DNA of 32,934 bases from Lachnospiraceae bacterium. Lineage in GTDB: Bacteria; Bacillota; Clostridia; Lachnospirales; Lachnospiraceae. The notes below the pieces were generated by a model that ran no database searches, was not told where the DNA came from, and was given only the letters and a program-made list of their open reading frames with translations. The translations under genes and the position numbers were made by a program. The stretch spans positions 1 to 32,934 of the forward strand of contig JAGBNK010000027.1 in assembly GCA_017634455.1 (NCBI GenBank). The letters run 5' to 3'. Below, in pieces: positions 1 through 7,683 of the stretch (its first letter is position 1; each line of letters opens with the position of its first letter).

Positions 1-81
1 AACAGAGTGGCCAAATGCCGGGAACTGTTAAATCACACCCTTTTCAGATGCTGTCAGAAAAACAAATGTGATGGATGTTGA
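1..81 (+). CDS. Possible C-terminal tail of an upstream gene (partial)
   Basis: Reading frame 1 is open from the window edge to a TGA at 79-81 and would give 26 residues ending in a cysteine-rich tail (CCQKNKCDGC). It stops 9 bases before the next gene, which fits an upstream operon member. Frame 3 is also open, to a TGA at 69-71, so the choice of frame is uncertain. No function can be read from so short a piece. Confidence 0.25.
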   Translation, partial: NRVAKCRELLNHTLFRCCQKNKCDGC

Positions 82-90
82 GAAGAAAAG

Positions 91-444
91 ATGACATTTT
101 TACTTCTTGACAAAAGTCACTTCATAACAGGAGTAAGTATTGTTTTTCTTTTAGTTTCGTTTGTTATATTAGTATATGCTGCTGGAATATCAGGATATAA
201 GAGAGTTCAATTGGATTCAATATTGAATCTTTCTTCGAATGAAGAGCAGATAGATGTATCTTGTGTTAAACAAGCACTTGTGGCTCATTATTATCAAATA
301 TTAAGAGGAACAATTGATGATGAAGGTAATTACAAAATTAACACTGACAGAGCTGATAAAATACAGTTAGGAATTATTTTAGTGGTAATTGGATATGTGG
401 TATTGTTTATATCGACAATTGTTCTTAGAATTACTGTTGTTTAA
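91..444 (+). CDS. Small two-helix membrane protein, unknown function
   Basis: I do not recognise this 117-residue protein. Hydrophobic segments lie at about residues 12-32 and 92-114. Between them is a polar loop of about 60 residues containing an HYYQILRG stretch, so both termini probably lie on the same side of the membrane. A purine-rich run (GAGAAGAAAAG) just before the ATG is a weak ribosome binding site. The stop at 444 is followed at once by the ribosome binding site of the next small gene, so the two are probably co-transcribed. A small accessory protein of a mobile or secretion-type locus to the left is possible, but nothing here proves it. Confidence 0.55.
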   Translation: MTFLLLDKSHFITGVSIVFLLVSFVILVYAAGISGYKRVQLDSILNLSSNEEQIDVSCVKQALVAHYYQILRGTIDDEGNYKINTDRADKIQLGIILVVIGYVVLFISTIVLRITVV

Positions 445-455
445 GGAGAAAATTT

Positions 456-647
456 ATGGCTGACAAAGTAGAAGATTTATTAAAAAATGCAGTGCAAGGT
501 AGACCATATAGTGGTGGGAGTAATTCAAATAAGGCAGATATTAAGCTGGATAACCCAATGACGTTGAAACATTCTCTAGATGGCACTTTAGGTAAACCGA
601 TGATTTGTAATGAAGGTGCAGATATTAATAACATAAACGATGATTAA
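456..647 (+). CDS. Small hydrophilic protein, unknown function
   Basis: This 63-residue soluble protein has no recognised domain. The case for a gene is the TTAAGGAGAAAATTTATG context: AAGGAG stands 7 bases before the ATG and directly after the stop of the upstream membrane protein gene, so the pair looks like an operon. The protein is rich in Asn, Asp, Gly and Lys and starts with MADKVEDLLKNAVQ, probably one short helix followed by a disordered tail. Its stop codon overlaps the stop of the converging DUF6061-like fragment on the other strand. Confidence 0.5.
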   Translation: MADKVEDLLKNAVQGRPYSGGSNSNKADIKLDNPMTLKHSLDGTLGKPMICNEGADINNINDD

Positions 648-829
648 AATGATGAAGAAGAATGAGATATCCCTATTGGAGGGATTGAATATGTCATTCC
701 CTTTGAATGAGGCGTGGTCCGTATTCCGGTTTCTGCCTGATTACAGTCAATCCGGAGGATGTAGCCGTTATAGTGGTTAATGTCGATGTTGTAGTGCATC
801 GGGTTATATTCAGCGTGTATCAATTTCAT
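644..829 (-). pseudogene. DUF6061-like protein fragment
   Basis: Read on the minus strand from the ATG at 829-827, the protein begins MKLIHAEYNPMHYNIDINHY and continues NGYILRIDCNQAE. That is the look, as I remember it, of the N-terminal half of DUF6061 proteins, which are short and common in Lachnospiraceae. An AAAGGA lies 10 bases upstream of the start. After RTTPHS the sequence stops resembling the family and ends in a serine run (HSSSSF), whereas family members usually continue for another 30 or so residues. I therefore read it as a truncated or frameshifted remnant; a divergent intact gene is the alternative. The larger minus-strand frame extends to 964, but its added N-terminus looks like translated AT-rich spacer. 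Confidence 0.45.
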
Positions 830-1084
830 TGTTATCAGTCCTTTCATTTGGGTTGGATGTAAAAAGCCCATGGGTTTATTTGGGACTTGAAAAGTTTTTG
901 AATAGATGTAATAAATCACAAAATGTATTATTTTACAAAACATCACTAGAAATATTAATAACAATACAATTCGTGATATTAACAGTCATGTTGCTACAAT
1001 CATCGAGTAGGACGAAGCGTAGCGAAGGCCTCCCGAAGTGCTTGCACGAGGGAATATGAACAGCCCAACCTAAATTATAAAATT

Positions 1085-1117
1085 AAGCCTTCCGGGGATT
1101 TCCTCGGAGGGCTTTTT
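1085..1117 (+). terminator. Rho-independent terminator
   Basis: AAGCCTTCCGGGG and CCTCGGAGGGCTT form a stem of about 12 pairs with a 4-5 base loop, followed by TTTTT. It is closely similar to the terminator at 3918-3954. No recognised plus-strand gene ends immediately before it. Confidence 0.7.
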
Positions 1118-1144
1118 AGTATATGGTATATCTCAAATATGATA

Positions 1145-1153
1145 TGATATAAA
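1145..1153 (+). promoter_or_regulatory. Possible extended -10 promoter for the gene at 1229
   Basis: TGA-TATAAA fits an extended -10 element (TGn plus a TATAAT-like hexamer). No good -35 box stands 17 bases upstream. It lies after the terminator and about 75 bases before the gene. Confidence 0.3.
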
Positions 1154-1228
1154 AAGTGAAATTAGAATTACATAGGAATGCGTAGTAGATAGTATTAATT
1201 TAAATAACACGTGAGGGAGGACAACCAC

Positions 1229-1717
1229 ATGAGATTAATAATTATTTTGGTGTCCGTAGCAGTGTTGTCCATAATAGGTTTTATTTTTATAAAACAACAT
1301 GTTCTGAGAGTTGCTCTTGGAACTCTTGCAGTCAGTTGTTTGTTATTGGTTTGCGTGCTCGGAATATCAATATATGATATGATTTATAAAATAAATCCTG
1401 TGGATGTTTCATCTTCTCATGATGGGGCTTATGAACTATCATTTCAGCAGGTGGGACAACCGGACTGGCCATTTGGATATACACACGCAAGACTTGTTTT
1501 GAAAAAAGGAAAAGAAACCGTAATAACAAAATCGTTGGATATTGCAGACGATGGTTGTAATGTCAGTGCTAATAACTGGAATCTAAGATGGAAGGATGCT
1601 TCTGTTGAAGTATCAATTTATGGAGATGAACAATTTGATGTGCTTTATACATTAAATTTCGATGGGACAGATGAAAGAAAACAGCTTGATACACATTATG
1701 GAAGTGGCATATATTAG
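1229..1717 (+). CDS. Membrane-anchored protein with extracytoplasmic domain, unknown function
   Basis: The 162-residue protein has two hydrophobic helices near the N-terminus (about residues 3-20 and 27-49). A polar domain of about 110 residues follows, rich in predicted beta structure, with aromatic clusters such as QPDWPFGYTHARL and NNWNLRWKD. The topology suggests the polar domain is outside the membrane. The fold is reminiscent of DUF5412-type small membrane proteins, but I cannot confirm that. An earlier GTG at 1211 is in frame, but GGGAGG at 1215-1220 is correctly spaced for the ATG at 1229, so I use the later start. It stands alone behind a terminator. Confidence 0.6.
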   Translation: MRLIIILVSVAVLSIIGFIFIKQHVLRVALGTLAVSCLLLVCVLGISIYDMIYKINPVDVSSSHDGAYELSFQQVGQPDWPFGYTHARLVLKKGKETVITKSLDIADDGCNVSANNWNLRWKDASVEVSIYGDEQFDVLYTLNFDGTDERKQLDTHYGSGIY

Positions 1718-1757
1718 TTGTTTTTTATAAATAATAAAAAGAGAAGGAGATGATATA

Positions 1758-2597
1758 ATGGAAAATATAAAACAGCCATCAAGTGAATTATTGGAGAAAT
1801 ATGAGCAGTTGAAAGACTATTTAAAATCCCTTGGTAGTGTGGCAGTAGCTTTTTCTAGTGGTGTAGATTCAACATTTCTGTTGTATTCTGCCAAGGATGC
1901 CCTTGATGATAAAGTCATTGCTGTAACAGCAAGTTCATGTTCATTTCCCAAGAGGGAATTAAATGAGGCAATAAAATACTGTGAGGAAAATGGTATTCGT
2001 CACGAAATCTGTCAGTCGGAGGAATTGGAGATAGAAGGATTTTCTCATAATCCGAAGAACAGATGTTATCTCTGCAAGCATGAATTATTTGAGAAGATTC
2101 TGGGAATTGCAGCCAGAGAAGGAATCAATGCTGTTGTTGAGGGATCAAATCTCGATGATAACGGTGATTATAGACCTGGTCTTCAGGCAGTTGCTGAACT
2201 TGATATAAAAAGTCCTCTGAGACATATTGGTTTTACGAAGGAGGAAATAAGAGTTCTGTCTAAATATTTCAATCTACCTACATGGGACAAGCAGTCTTTT
2301 GCCTGCCTATCCTCTAGATTTGTATATGGTGAGACTATTTCAAAAGAGAGGCTGTCTATGGTAGACAAGGCTGAACAACTATTGCTTGACTTGGGATTTC
2401 ATCAGGTTCGTGTGAGAATCCATAATAAGATGGCCAGAATCGAAATTATGCCAGAAGAATTTGAGAAGTTGATTTCAGAGGATGTGCGAAAAGAAATCAC
2501 AGAGAAATTCAGAGAATATGGATTCGAGTATGTGACAATGGATTTAATTGGATATAGAACTGGAAGTATGAATGAGGTATTAGATTTGAATCCATAG
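1758..2597 (+). CDS. larE: LarE-type ATP-dependent sulfur transferase
   Basis: This 279-residue protein belongs to the LarE branch of the PP-loop ATP pyrophosphatases. The ATP-binding SGGVDS-type motif appears as SSGVDS at residues 33-38. The RCYLCK motif (cysteines 103 and 106), NLDD at 131-134 and YRPG near 138-141 follow the family. A cysteine lies in ACLSSRF (residue 183), where LarE carries its sacrificial or cluster-binding cysteine. In lactate racemisation LarE thiolates a nicotinate-derived pincer cofactor that later holds nickel. No larB, larC or lactate racemase is nearby; the next gene is a sulfur amino-acid PLP enzyme. The substrate may therefore differ, or the partners may lie elsewhere. 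AAGGAG precedes the start at good spacing. Confidence 0.85.
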   Translation: MENIKQPSSELLEKYEQLKDYLKSLGSVAVAFSSGVDSTFLLYSAKDALDDKVIAVTASSCSFPKRELNEAIKYCEENGIRHEICQSEELEIEGFSHNPKNRCYLCKHELFEKILGIAAREGINAVVEGSNLDDNGDYRPGLQAVAELDIKSPLRHIGFTKEEIRVLSKYFNLPTWDKQSFACLSSRFVYGETISKERLSMVDKAEQLLLDLGFHQVRVRIHNKMARIEIMPEEFEKLISEDVRKEITEKFREYGFEYVTMDLIGYRTGSMNEVLDLNP

Positions 2598-2626
2598 TTA
2601 TTATAGGTATTTTTTTGGCGATATAA

Positions 2627-2643
2627 CCTACCAGTTTGGTGGG
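2627..2643. promoter_or_regulatory. Palindromic operator candidate upstream of the PLP enzyme gene
   Basis: CCTACCA-GTT-TGGTGGG is an inverted repeat with six of seven pairs exact. It sits between larE and the Cys/Met PLP enzyme gene, about 55 bases before the latter. Its short spacing and YCTACC/GGTRGG arms recall operators of Rrf2-family regulators such as the cysteine regulator CymR. That assignment is inference. As RNA it would also form a small hairpin, but it lacks a T-run. Confidence 0.4.
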
Positions 2644-2697
2644 AAATAAAATGAGAGATATATTAAATGAGGTTAAATCAGGAAGGAATGTAGAAAA

Positions 2698-3894
2698 ATG
2701 TCAAAAAAAGAGAATAAATTTAGGAATTACCATATAGGAACTCAGGCGATACACACAGGAACGGATTATGACATGGAGACAGGGGCGGTTAGAAGACCAC
2801 TTCATATGGCCAATAGTTATAAATTGCCAGATGATTTGTCTCAGGTGAATTACTCGTCGACAGACTTGTTGATGTATTCTAGAAATGGAAATGCAAATCA
2901 ACATTGGTTAGAGGAAAAAATTGCTGCACTCTATGATGCGGATGATGCGATTGTTCTTGCCAGTGGAGTTGCAGCGTTACACGCGCTCTTTTGGACATTG
3001 CTTAAGACGGGAGATAGAGTTGTTTATCCTAATGTAAGTTATATGGCTGTGTATAGAATGTTTCACGAATTATTTAATAATAAGTTTGGTGTTGAAACAG
3101 TCATGGTAGATATGACAGATCTCGATGCGGTTCGAAAAGCTATAACACCAGGTACCAGGCTTGTGCATATAGAGACACCCGATAATCCAACAGTAGGAGT
3201 GACTGATATTGCGGCCATAGCGAGAATTGCTCATGAAAATGGTGCTGTGCTATCAGTGGATAATACTTTTGCCTCACCTTATAATCAGTTGCCATTGGAA
3301 TTGGGAGCTGATTTTGTTGTTGATTCACTTACCAAATTTATAAATGGTCATGGCGATGCTCAGGGCGGTGCAATTATTTCAAATGATTTAGATACAATGG
3401 ATAGAATCCGATATGAAGCCCAGGTTAATGTTGGATCGGTTATTAGCCCATTTAATGCATGGCAGATATTTAGAGGATCTTCTACATTTCCTCTGAGAAT
3501 GAAACGCATTAATGATTCATCTCTTGAGATTGCAAAATGGCTTGAACAGAGGGAAAATGTGACATTTGTTTCTTATCCTGGCCTTGTCAGCAACAAAGGC
3601 CATGAATTGGCAAAGCGCCAGATGAGAAATGGTTTTGGAGGAGTAATATCATTTGGTTTAGAAACAGATGATAAAACAATAGAAAAATTCTGCGCAAAGC
3701 TTAAGGTGGTAACATTTGCAGTCTCGCTTGGTCATGATGAAAGTCTGATATTTCCTCAACCAAGTTATGATGAGAGAATTAATCTATATCCAGAACAATT
3801 TAGAAAGGGATTTATTCGTTTCAGTGTAGGACTGGAGGAGCCGGAGGATATTATAGAAGACATTGACCAGGCTCTACGGGGAGTTTGTTTGTAG
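2698..3894 (+). CDS. Cys/Met metabolism PLP-dependent enzyme (cystathionine synthase/lyase family)
   Basis: The 398-residue protein is a full-length member of the MetB/MetC/MetY fold-type I family. YSRNGNAN at 60-67 replaces the usual YSRTGNPT and supplies phosphate contacts to the neighbouring subunit. ASGVAAL near 88-94 binds PLP phosphate. VDNTFASP at 187-194 carries the pyridine-nitrogen aspartate (188). Lys213 in SLTKFINGHGD is the Schiff-base lysine. The C-terminal FIRFSVGLEEPEDIIEDI holds the substrate-carboxylate arginine. Whether it makes cystathionine, cleaves it, or releases sulfide from methionine or homocysteine cannot be told from motifs. GGAAGG lies 11 bases before the ATG. A terminator follows. 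Confidence 0.85.
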   Translation: MSKKENKFRNYHIGTQAIHTGTDYDMETGAVRRPLHMANSYKLPDDLSQVNYSSTDLLMYSRNGNANQHWLEEKIAALYDADDAIVLASGVAALHALFWTLLKTGDRVVYPNVSYMAVYRMFHELFNNKFGVETVMVDMTDLDAVRKAITPGTRLVHIETPDNPTVGVTDIAAIARIAHENGAVLSVDNTFASPYNQLPLELGADFVVDSLTKFINGHGDAQGGAIISNDLDTMDRIRYEAQVNVGSVISPFNAWQIFRGSSTFPLRMKRINDSSLEIAKWLEQRENVTFVSYPGLVSNKGHELAKRQMRNGFGGVISFGLETDDKTIEKFCAKLKVVTFAVSLGHDESLIFPQPSYDERINLYPEQFRKGFIRFSVGLEEPEDIIEDIDQALRGVCL

Positions 3895-3917
3895 TGAACT
3901 GAAAAATGCGTATGATT

Positions 3918-3954
3918 AAGCCTTTCGAGGATTACCTCGGAAGGCTTTAAAATT
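3918..3954 (+). terminator. Rho-independent terminator after the PLP enzyme gene
   Basis: AAGCCTTTCGAGG and CCTCGGAAGGCTT form a 13-pair stem (one G-U) around ATTA, followed by the weak T-run TAAAATTT. Confidence 0.65.
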
Positions 3955-4006
3955 TAGTGCAAAAAGAAGAACATGCAACCTTAATATGTGCAGGAGTCTC
4001 AAAAAA

Positions 4007-4015
4007 TGCTATAAT
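4007..4015 (+). promoter_or_regulatory. Extended -10 promoter of the suf operon
   Basis: TGC-TATAAT is a perfect extended -10 element 90 bases before sufC and after the preceding terminator. The -35 region is poor, as is usual for extended -10 promoters. I see no palindromic operator beside it. Confidence 0.55.
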
Positions 4016-4105
4016 GTGTATTCAGAGGCATGGTGGAATCTGTGCTGATGAATGACGGAGTATATGACTAGAGTCTTGAGATAATAAACAAATGAGGAGA
4101 GAATC

Positions 4106-4846
4106 ATGTTAGAGATTAAGAACCTGACATATAAGGTTGATGATGAAAATGATACAACCAAAGAAATAATTGATGATTTAAATCTGACAATTGATGATGG
4201 CAAATTTGTAGTTATTACCGGACCAAACGGTGGAGGTAAGTCTACTTTGGCCAAGCTTATAATGGGTGTTAATCAGTTGACATCAGGTCAGATTATTTTA
4301 GATGGTGAAGATATTAGTGATAAGAATATTACTGAGCGTGCCAAGATGGGTATTAGCTTTGCTTTTCAGGCACCTGTACATTTCAAAGGTATTCGAGTAA
4401 TCGATTTGCTTAGACTTGCTGCCGGTAAGAATATATCTGTGGCAGAGACTTGCGATTATTTATCAAGAGTAGGTTTGTGCGCCAAGGATTATGTGGAGCG
4501 TGAGGTAAATGCTTCTCTGTCCGGTGGAGAACTTAAGCGTATTGAGATTGCTACAGTATTGGCTCGCGGAACTAAGTTGTCCATCTTTGATGAGCCGGAA
4601 GCTGGAATTGATTTGTGGAGCTTCCAAAATCTGATCAAGGTTTTTGAAAATATGCGAGAGACTGTGAAAGGCACAATTATTGTTATTTCACATCAGGAAA
4701 GAATTCTAAATATTGCAGATGAGATTGTTGTTATTGAAAATGGAAAGGTAAAGAAGCACGGTGCTCGTGATGAAATATTACCTGAACTTCTTGGAACATC
4801 TGCCGCAGCGTCTATCGCCTGCGAGAAGTTAGGAGGTGATCAGTAA
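4106..4846 (+). CDS. sufC: SufC-type Fe-S assembly ATPase
   Basis: This 246-residue soluble ABC ATPase powers Fe-S cluster assembly on its SufB-type partner. Walker A is GPNGGGKST at residues 39-47, the Q-loop glutamine is in FAFQAP (88), the signature LSGGE is at 138-142, Walker B with catalytic glutamate is in LSIFDEPEAGID, and the switch histidine is in VISHQE (196). FDEPEAGID and LSGGELKR are typical of SufC rather than of transporter ATPases, and no transporter subunit is nearby. Its TAA overlaps the next start by one base (TAATG), so the two proteins are probably translationally coupled. GAGGAGA precedes the ATG. Confidence 0.9.
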   Translation: MLEIKNLTYKVDDENDTTKEIIDDLNLTIDDGKFVVITGPNGGGKSTLAKLIMGVNQLTSGQIILDGEDISDKNITERAKMGISFAFQAPVHFKGIRVIDLLRLAAGKNISVAETCDYLSRVGLCAKDYVEREVNASLSGGELKRIEIATVLARGTKLSIFDEPEAGIDLWSFQNLIKVFENMRETVKGTIIVISHQERILNIADEIVVIENGKVKKHGARDEILPELLGTSAAASIACEKLGGDQ

Positions 4847-5769
4847 TGGCTCTTGATGCAATTCAACAGAAGATTTTAACAGAGGTAGCTGACTTACATG
4901 GTGTACCTGAGGGTGCTTACAATATCCGTGCAAATGGTACCAGTGCCGGTCGTGCTACAACAGCAAATATTGATATTGTAACAAAGGAAGATAAGCCGGG
5001 TATTGATATTATTATCAAGCCAGGAACCAAGAACGAGAGTGTACATATTCCAGTTGTTCTCACAGAGAGCGGATTAAAGGATATGGTATATAATGATTTC
5101 TACATTGGCGAGGGTGCCGATGTTACTATCGTTGCAGGATGCGGTATCTCAAATTGTGGTGATCAGGATTCTCAGCATGATGGAATTCATACTTTCCATG
5201 TCAGCAAGAATGCCAAGGTAAAGTATGTAGAGAAACATTACGGCGAGGGAGACGGCAAGGGCTCTAGAATCCTCAATCCTGTGACCAACGTATATCAGGA
5301 AGAGGGCAGCTATGTGGAAATGGAGATGGTTCAGATCAAGGGTGTTGATTCAACTCTTCGTACTAATTACGCAGAGCTCAAGGAAGGCGCAACCCTTCTT
5401 ATTCATGAGGCTCTTATGACACATGGTTCTCAGACTGCAACTTCTGATTACAAGGTTGTATTAAATGGTGAGAACTCAAGTGCGGATGTTGTATCTCGTT
5501 CAGTTGCCAAGGACGATTCTGAGCAGATCTTCGAGGTTTCTATTGAAGGAAATACAGCATGTAACGGACATGCAGCTTGTGATGCTATTATTATGGGAAA
5601 TGCACATGTAGTTGCAATTCCGAAGCTTGATGCCAAGAATGTGGATGCTGCTCTTATTCATGAGGCAGCAATTGGAAAGATTGCCGGAGATCAGCTTACC
5701 AAACTTATGACACTTGGTCTTTCTGAAGAAGAGGCTGAGGAGCAGATTGTTGCAGGTTTCCTGAGATAA
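4846..5769 (+). CDS. sufB: Short SufB/SufD-type Fe-S scaffold (SmsB-like)
   Basis: The 307-residue protein aligns with the core and C-terminus of SufB/SufD beta-helix proteins, whose classical forms run to roughly 420-480 residues. The C-terminal block CNGHAACDAI (Cys239, Cys245), ALIHEAAIGKI (His272, Glu273) and LSEEEAEEQIVAGFL is the conserved SufBD end, where the cluster and the SufC interaction are located. Further cysteines are at 99 and 104. No sufS, sufU or full-length sufB is present beside it. A SufC plus one short SufB is the arrangement described as the minimal SMS (SmsCB) system. The symbol is given in the broad sense. A terminator follows at 5829. Confidence 0.85.
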   Translation: MALDAIQQKILTEVADLHGVPEGAYNIRANGTSAGRATTANIDIVTKEDKPGIDIIIKPGTKNESVHIPVVLTESGLKDMVYNDFYIGEGADVTIVAGCGISNCGDQDSQHDGIHTFHVSKNAKVKYVEKHYGEGDGKGSRILNPVTNVYQEEGSYVEMEMVQIKGVDSTLRTNYAELKEGATLLIHEALMTHGSQTATSDYKVVLNGENSSADVVSRSVAKDDSEQIFEVSIEGNTACNGHAACDAIIMGNAHVVAIPKLDAKNVDAALIHEAAIGKIAGDQLTKLMTLGLSEEEAEEQIVAGFLR

Positions 5770-5828
5770 GTACATGCTACATAATAATTAGATTATTAGA
5801 CTTTTATTTGTATAGACGCGCGAGAAAA

Positions 5829-5866
5829 CCCCTTCGGACACAGGTGTCGGAGGGGATATTTCTTTT
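5829..5866 (+). terminator. Rho-independent terminator of the suf operon
   Basis: CCCCTTCG-G-ACAC and GTGTCGGAGGGG pair with one bulged G and a three-base loop, followed by ATATTTCTTTT. Confidence 0.75.
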
Positions 5867-5958
5867 ATGAATACTTTATTGCTAACAAGCTTTAAACTGT
5901 GAAAGGAAATTTTCTTAAAATAGTAGATATTTCAATACAAATGTAGTAAAATATAAAA

Positions 5959-5981
5959 GTTCTGCGTAAAAGACGGAGAAC
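5959..5981 (+). promoter_or_regulatory. Small leader hairpin before the permease gene
   Basis: GTTCTGCGT and ACGGAGAAC pair around AAAAG with one G-G mismatch, 36 bases before the permease start and just after TATAAA/TAAAAT -10-like hexamers. It may stabilise the 5' end of the mRNA; no switch function can be claimed. Confidence 0.3.
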
Positions 5982-6017
5982 AAATATTTATACGTTTAAT
6001 AGTAGGGAGGATTAATA

Positions 6018-7433
6018 ATGGATAATAAACGTATGAAGTGGTCGACACTTGCATTTATGGCATTTTCCACAGTATGGGGGTTCGGAAACGTACTAAATGG
6101 TTTTATCTACTTTAATGGTATCCAAAGTATATTCAGCTGGATTTTAATGTTCGCTCTTTACTTTGTACCATATGCACTTATGGTTGGTGAGTTGGGATCA
6201 GCCTTCAAGACATCCGGTGGTGGAGTTAGCTCTTGGGTACTCAGCACAACAGGACCAAAGGTTGCTTATTATGCAGGGTGGACTTATTGGGCATGTCATA
6301 TTACATACATCGCTTCAAAGTCATCAGGCGGTATCAAGGCACTTAGCTGGGTTATTTTCAGAAATGGTGAGACATATGACAGTTTCCCAACAATCGCAGT
6401 TCAGCTTGTGTCATTTGTAATTTTATTGGTATTTTGTTATGTAGCATCTCGTGGACTTAACCCATTGAAGAAGCTTACAACAATTGCTGGAACATCAATG
6501 TTTATCATGTCAATTCTGTACATCATCATGATGTTTGCAGCACCAGCTATCAATCCTGATGCTGGATTTGTTTCAATGGAATTCACTAAGGAATCATTGA
6601 TTCCACAGTTTGATGTGAAATACTTTACATCACTTTCAATCCTTGTATTCGCTGTTGGTGGATGCGAGAAGATTTCTCCTTATGTAAATAAGGTAGAAAA
6701 CCCAAGTAAGGGATTCCCAAAGGCTATGATTACACTTGCTATCATGGTTATGGTATGTGCAATCCTTGGTACAATCTCTATGGGTATGATGTTTGATCCT
6801 GCAGATATCAATGCAAACTTTGATGCGTACAATTCCAACGGATCTTACTGGGCATTCCAGAAGTTAGGTAACTACTACCATGTAGGTAACTCACTTATGA
6901 TTATCTACGCACTTTGTAATGCTATTGGACAGCTTTCAACACTTGTACTTAGTATTGATGCTCCTCTTAGAATGCTTCTTGATAACGAAGATGCTAGAGA
7001 GTTCATCCCTTCTAAGCTTCTCAAGAAGAATGACGCTGGTGCTTATGTAAATGGTATCAAGCTTGTAGCAGTACTTTCAGGTGCAATCATCCTTGTACAG
7101 TCATTTGTACCAGGAGCAGCAGTAGTATTGAAGCAGCTTACAAAGCTTAACTCAGTATGTATGCCACTTCGTTATTTGTGGGTATTCTTTGCATACATCA
7201 TGCTCCGTAAGGCTGGTGAGAAGTTCAATCCAGAATATCGTTTTGTGAAGAATCAGGGTGTGGCTCTGTTCTTTGGATGCTGGTGCTTCCTTGTGACAGC
7301 AGCAAGTTGTATCCTGGGTATGTATGATGCAGATCCATTTACATTTGCATTGAATGTAATTACACCTATCATCCTTACAGCTCTTGGTATTGTATTGCCA
7401 ATTATTGCAAAGAAGGAAAAGAAGAGTAATTAA
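6018..7433 (+). CDS. APC-family amino-acid permease
   Basis: A 471-residue integral membrane protein with about 12 hydrophobic segments. The N-terminus reads TLAFMAFSTVWGFGNVLNGF, the helix-1 signature region of the amino acid-polyamine-organocation superfamily with its glycine-rich unwound stretch. GELGSAFKTSGGGVSSWV and YAGWTYWACHI then follow the pattern of APC helices 2-3. It most resembles the glutamate/GABA antiporter and YjeM-like branches, but the substrate is not readable. GGGAGG precedes the ATG. It is monocistronic: terminators lie on both sides (5829 and 7453), with a small leader hairpin upstream. Confidence 0.85.
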   Translation: MDNKRMKWSTLAFMAFSTVWGFGNVLNGFIYFNGIQSIFSWILMFALYFVPYALMVGELGSAFKTSGGGVSSWVLSTTGPKVAYYAGWTYWACHITYIASKSSGGIKALSWVIFRNGETYDSFPTIAVQLVSFVILLVFCYVASRGLNPLKKLTTIAGTSMFIMSILYIIMMFAAPAINPDAGFVSMEFTKESLIPQFDVKYFTSLSILVFAVGGCEKISPYVNKVENPSKGFPKAMITLAIMVMVCAILGTISMGMMFDPADINANFDAYNSNGSYWAFQKLGNYYHVGNSLMIIYALCNAIGQLSTLVLSIDAPLRMLLDNEDAREFIPSKLLKKNDAGAYVNGIKLVAVLSGAIILVQSFVPGAAVVLKQLTKLNSVCMPLRYLWVFFAYIMLRKAGEKFNPEYRFVKNQGVALFFGCWCFLVTAASCILGMYDADPFTFALNVITPIILTALGIVLPIIAKKEKKSN

Positions 7434-7452
7434 TTTAATATTGTAAAATTTG

Positions 7453-7486
7453 ACCTCTGAGGCTTTTGGGCTTCGGAGGTTTTTTT
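7453..7486 (+). terminator. Rho-independent terminator after the permease gene
   Basis: ACCTCTGAGGC and GCTTCGGAGGT form an 11-pair stem (with G-U pairs) followed by a run of seven T. Confidence 0.8.
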
Positions 7487-7513
7487 GATAAATATATTTC
7501 TTTGAGGTTCATA

Positions 7514-7541
7514 TAAATATTTTGAGCAGGCCTGACGATAT
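7514..7541 (+). promoter_or_regulatory. Candidate sigma-D (sigma-28) flagellar promoter
   Basis: TAAA-N16-GACGATAT matches the Gram-positive sigma-D consensus (TAAA, about 15 bases, GCCGATAT) with one mismatch and a spacer one base longer. It lies between the permease terminator and the calcium-loop protein gene, leaving a leader of about 140 bases, which is long. If real it places that gene in the late flagellar regulon. Confidence 0.45.
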
Positions 7542-7683
7542 ATAAAATGTAGAATTGATATACTTAGATAAAAGCATTTCAGTGATTAATAATTAAATAG
7601 TACATAATTAAATAGTATATAGTTCAATTGTAACTTTGATATAGGTAAAAGGATTTACCGTGTGTTATGGAAAGGAGTCCATT

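Larger units (their letters stand above)
830..1228. other. Intergenic stretch, no convincing gene
   Basis: About 400 bases of AT-rich spacer. It contains a GC-richer patch at about 1003-1060 with a self-complementary GTGCTTGCAC core inside CCTC...GAGG arms, then a rho-independent terminator (1085-1117), then a possible promoter for the next gene. A frame of 76 codons at 829-1059 has no ribosome binding site and no recognisable sequence, so I do not call it. A small structured RNA ending at the terminator is conceivable but unproven. Confidence 0.5.

Noticed and set aside
829-1059. A plus-strand frame of 76 codons in the left spacer
   Set aside because: No ribosome binding site, no recognisable domain, and it runs antisense into the better-supported DUF6061-like start.
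2651-2737. A 28-codon upstream frame (MRDILNEVKSGRN...) overlapping the start of the PLP enzyme gene
   Set aside because: It has a GTGGGA upstream and could be a leader peptide, but there is no regulatory codon run and no proof it is translated.
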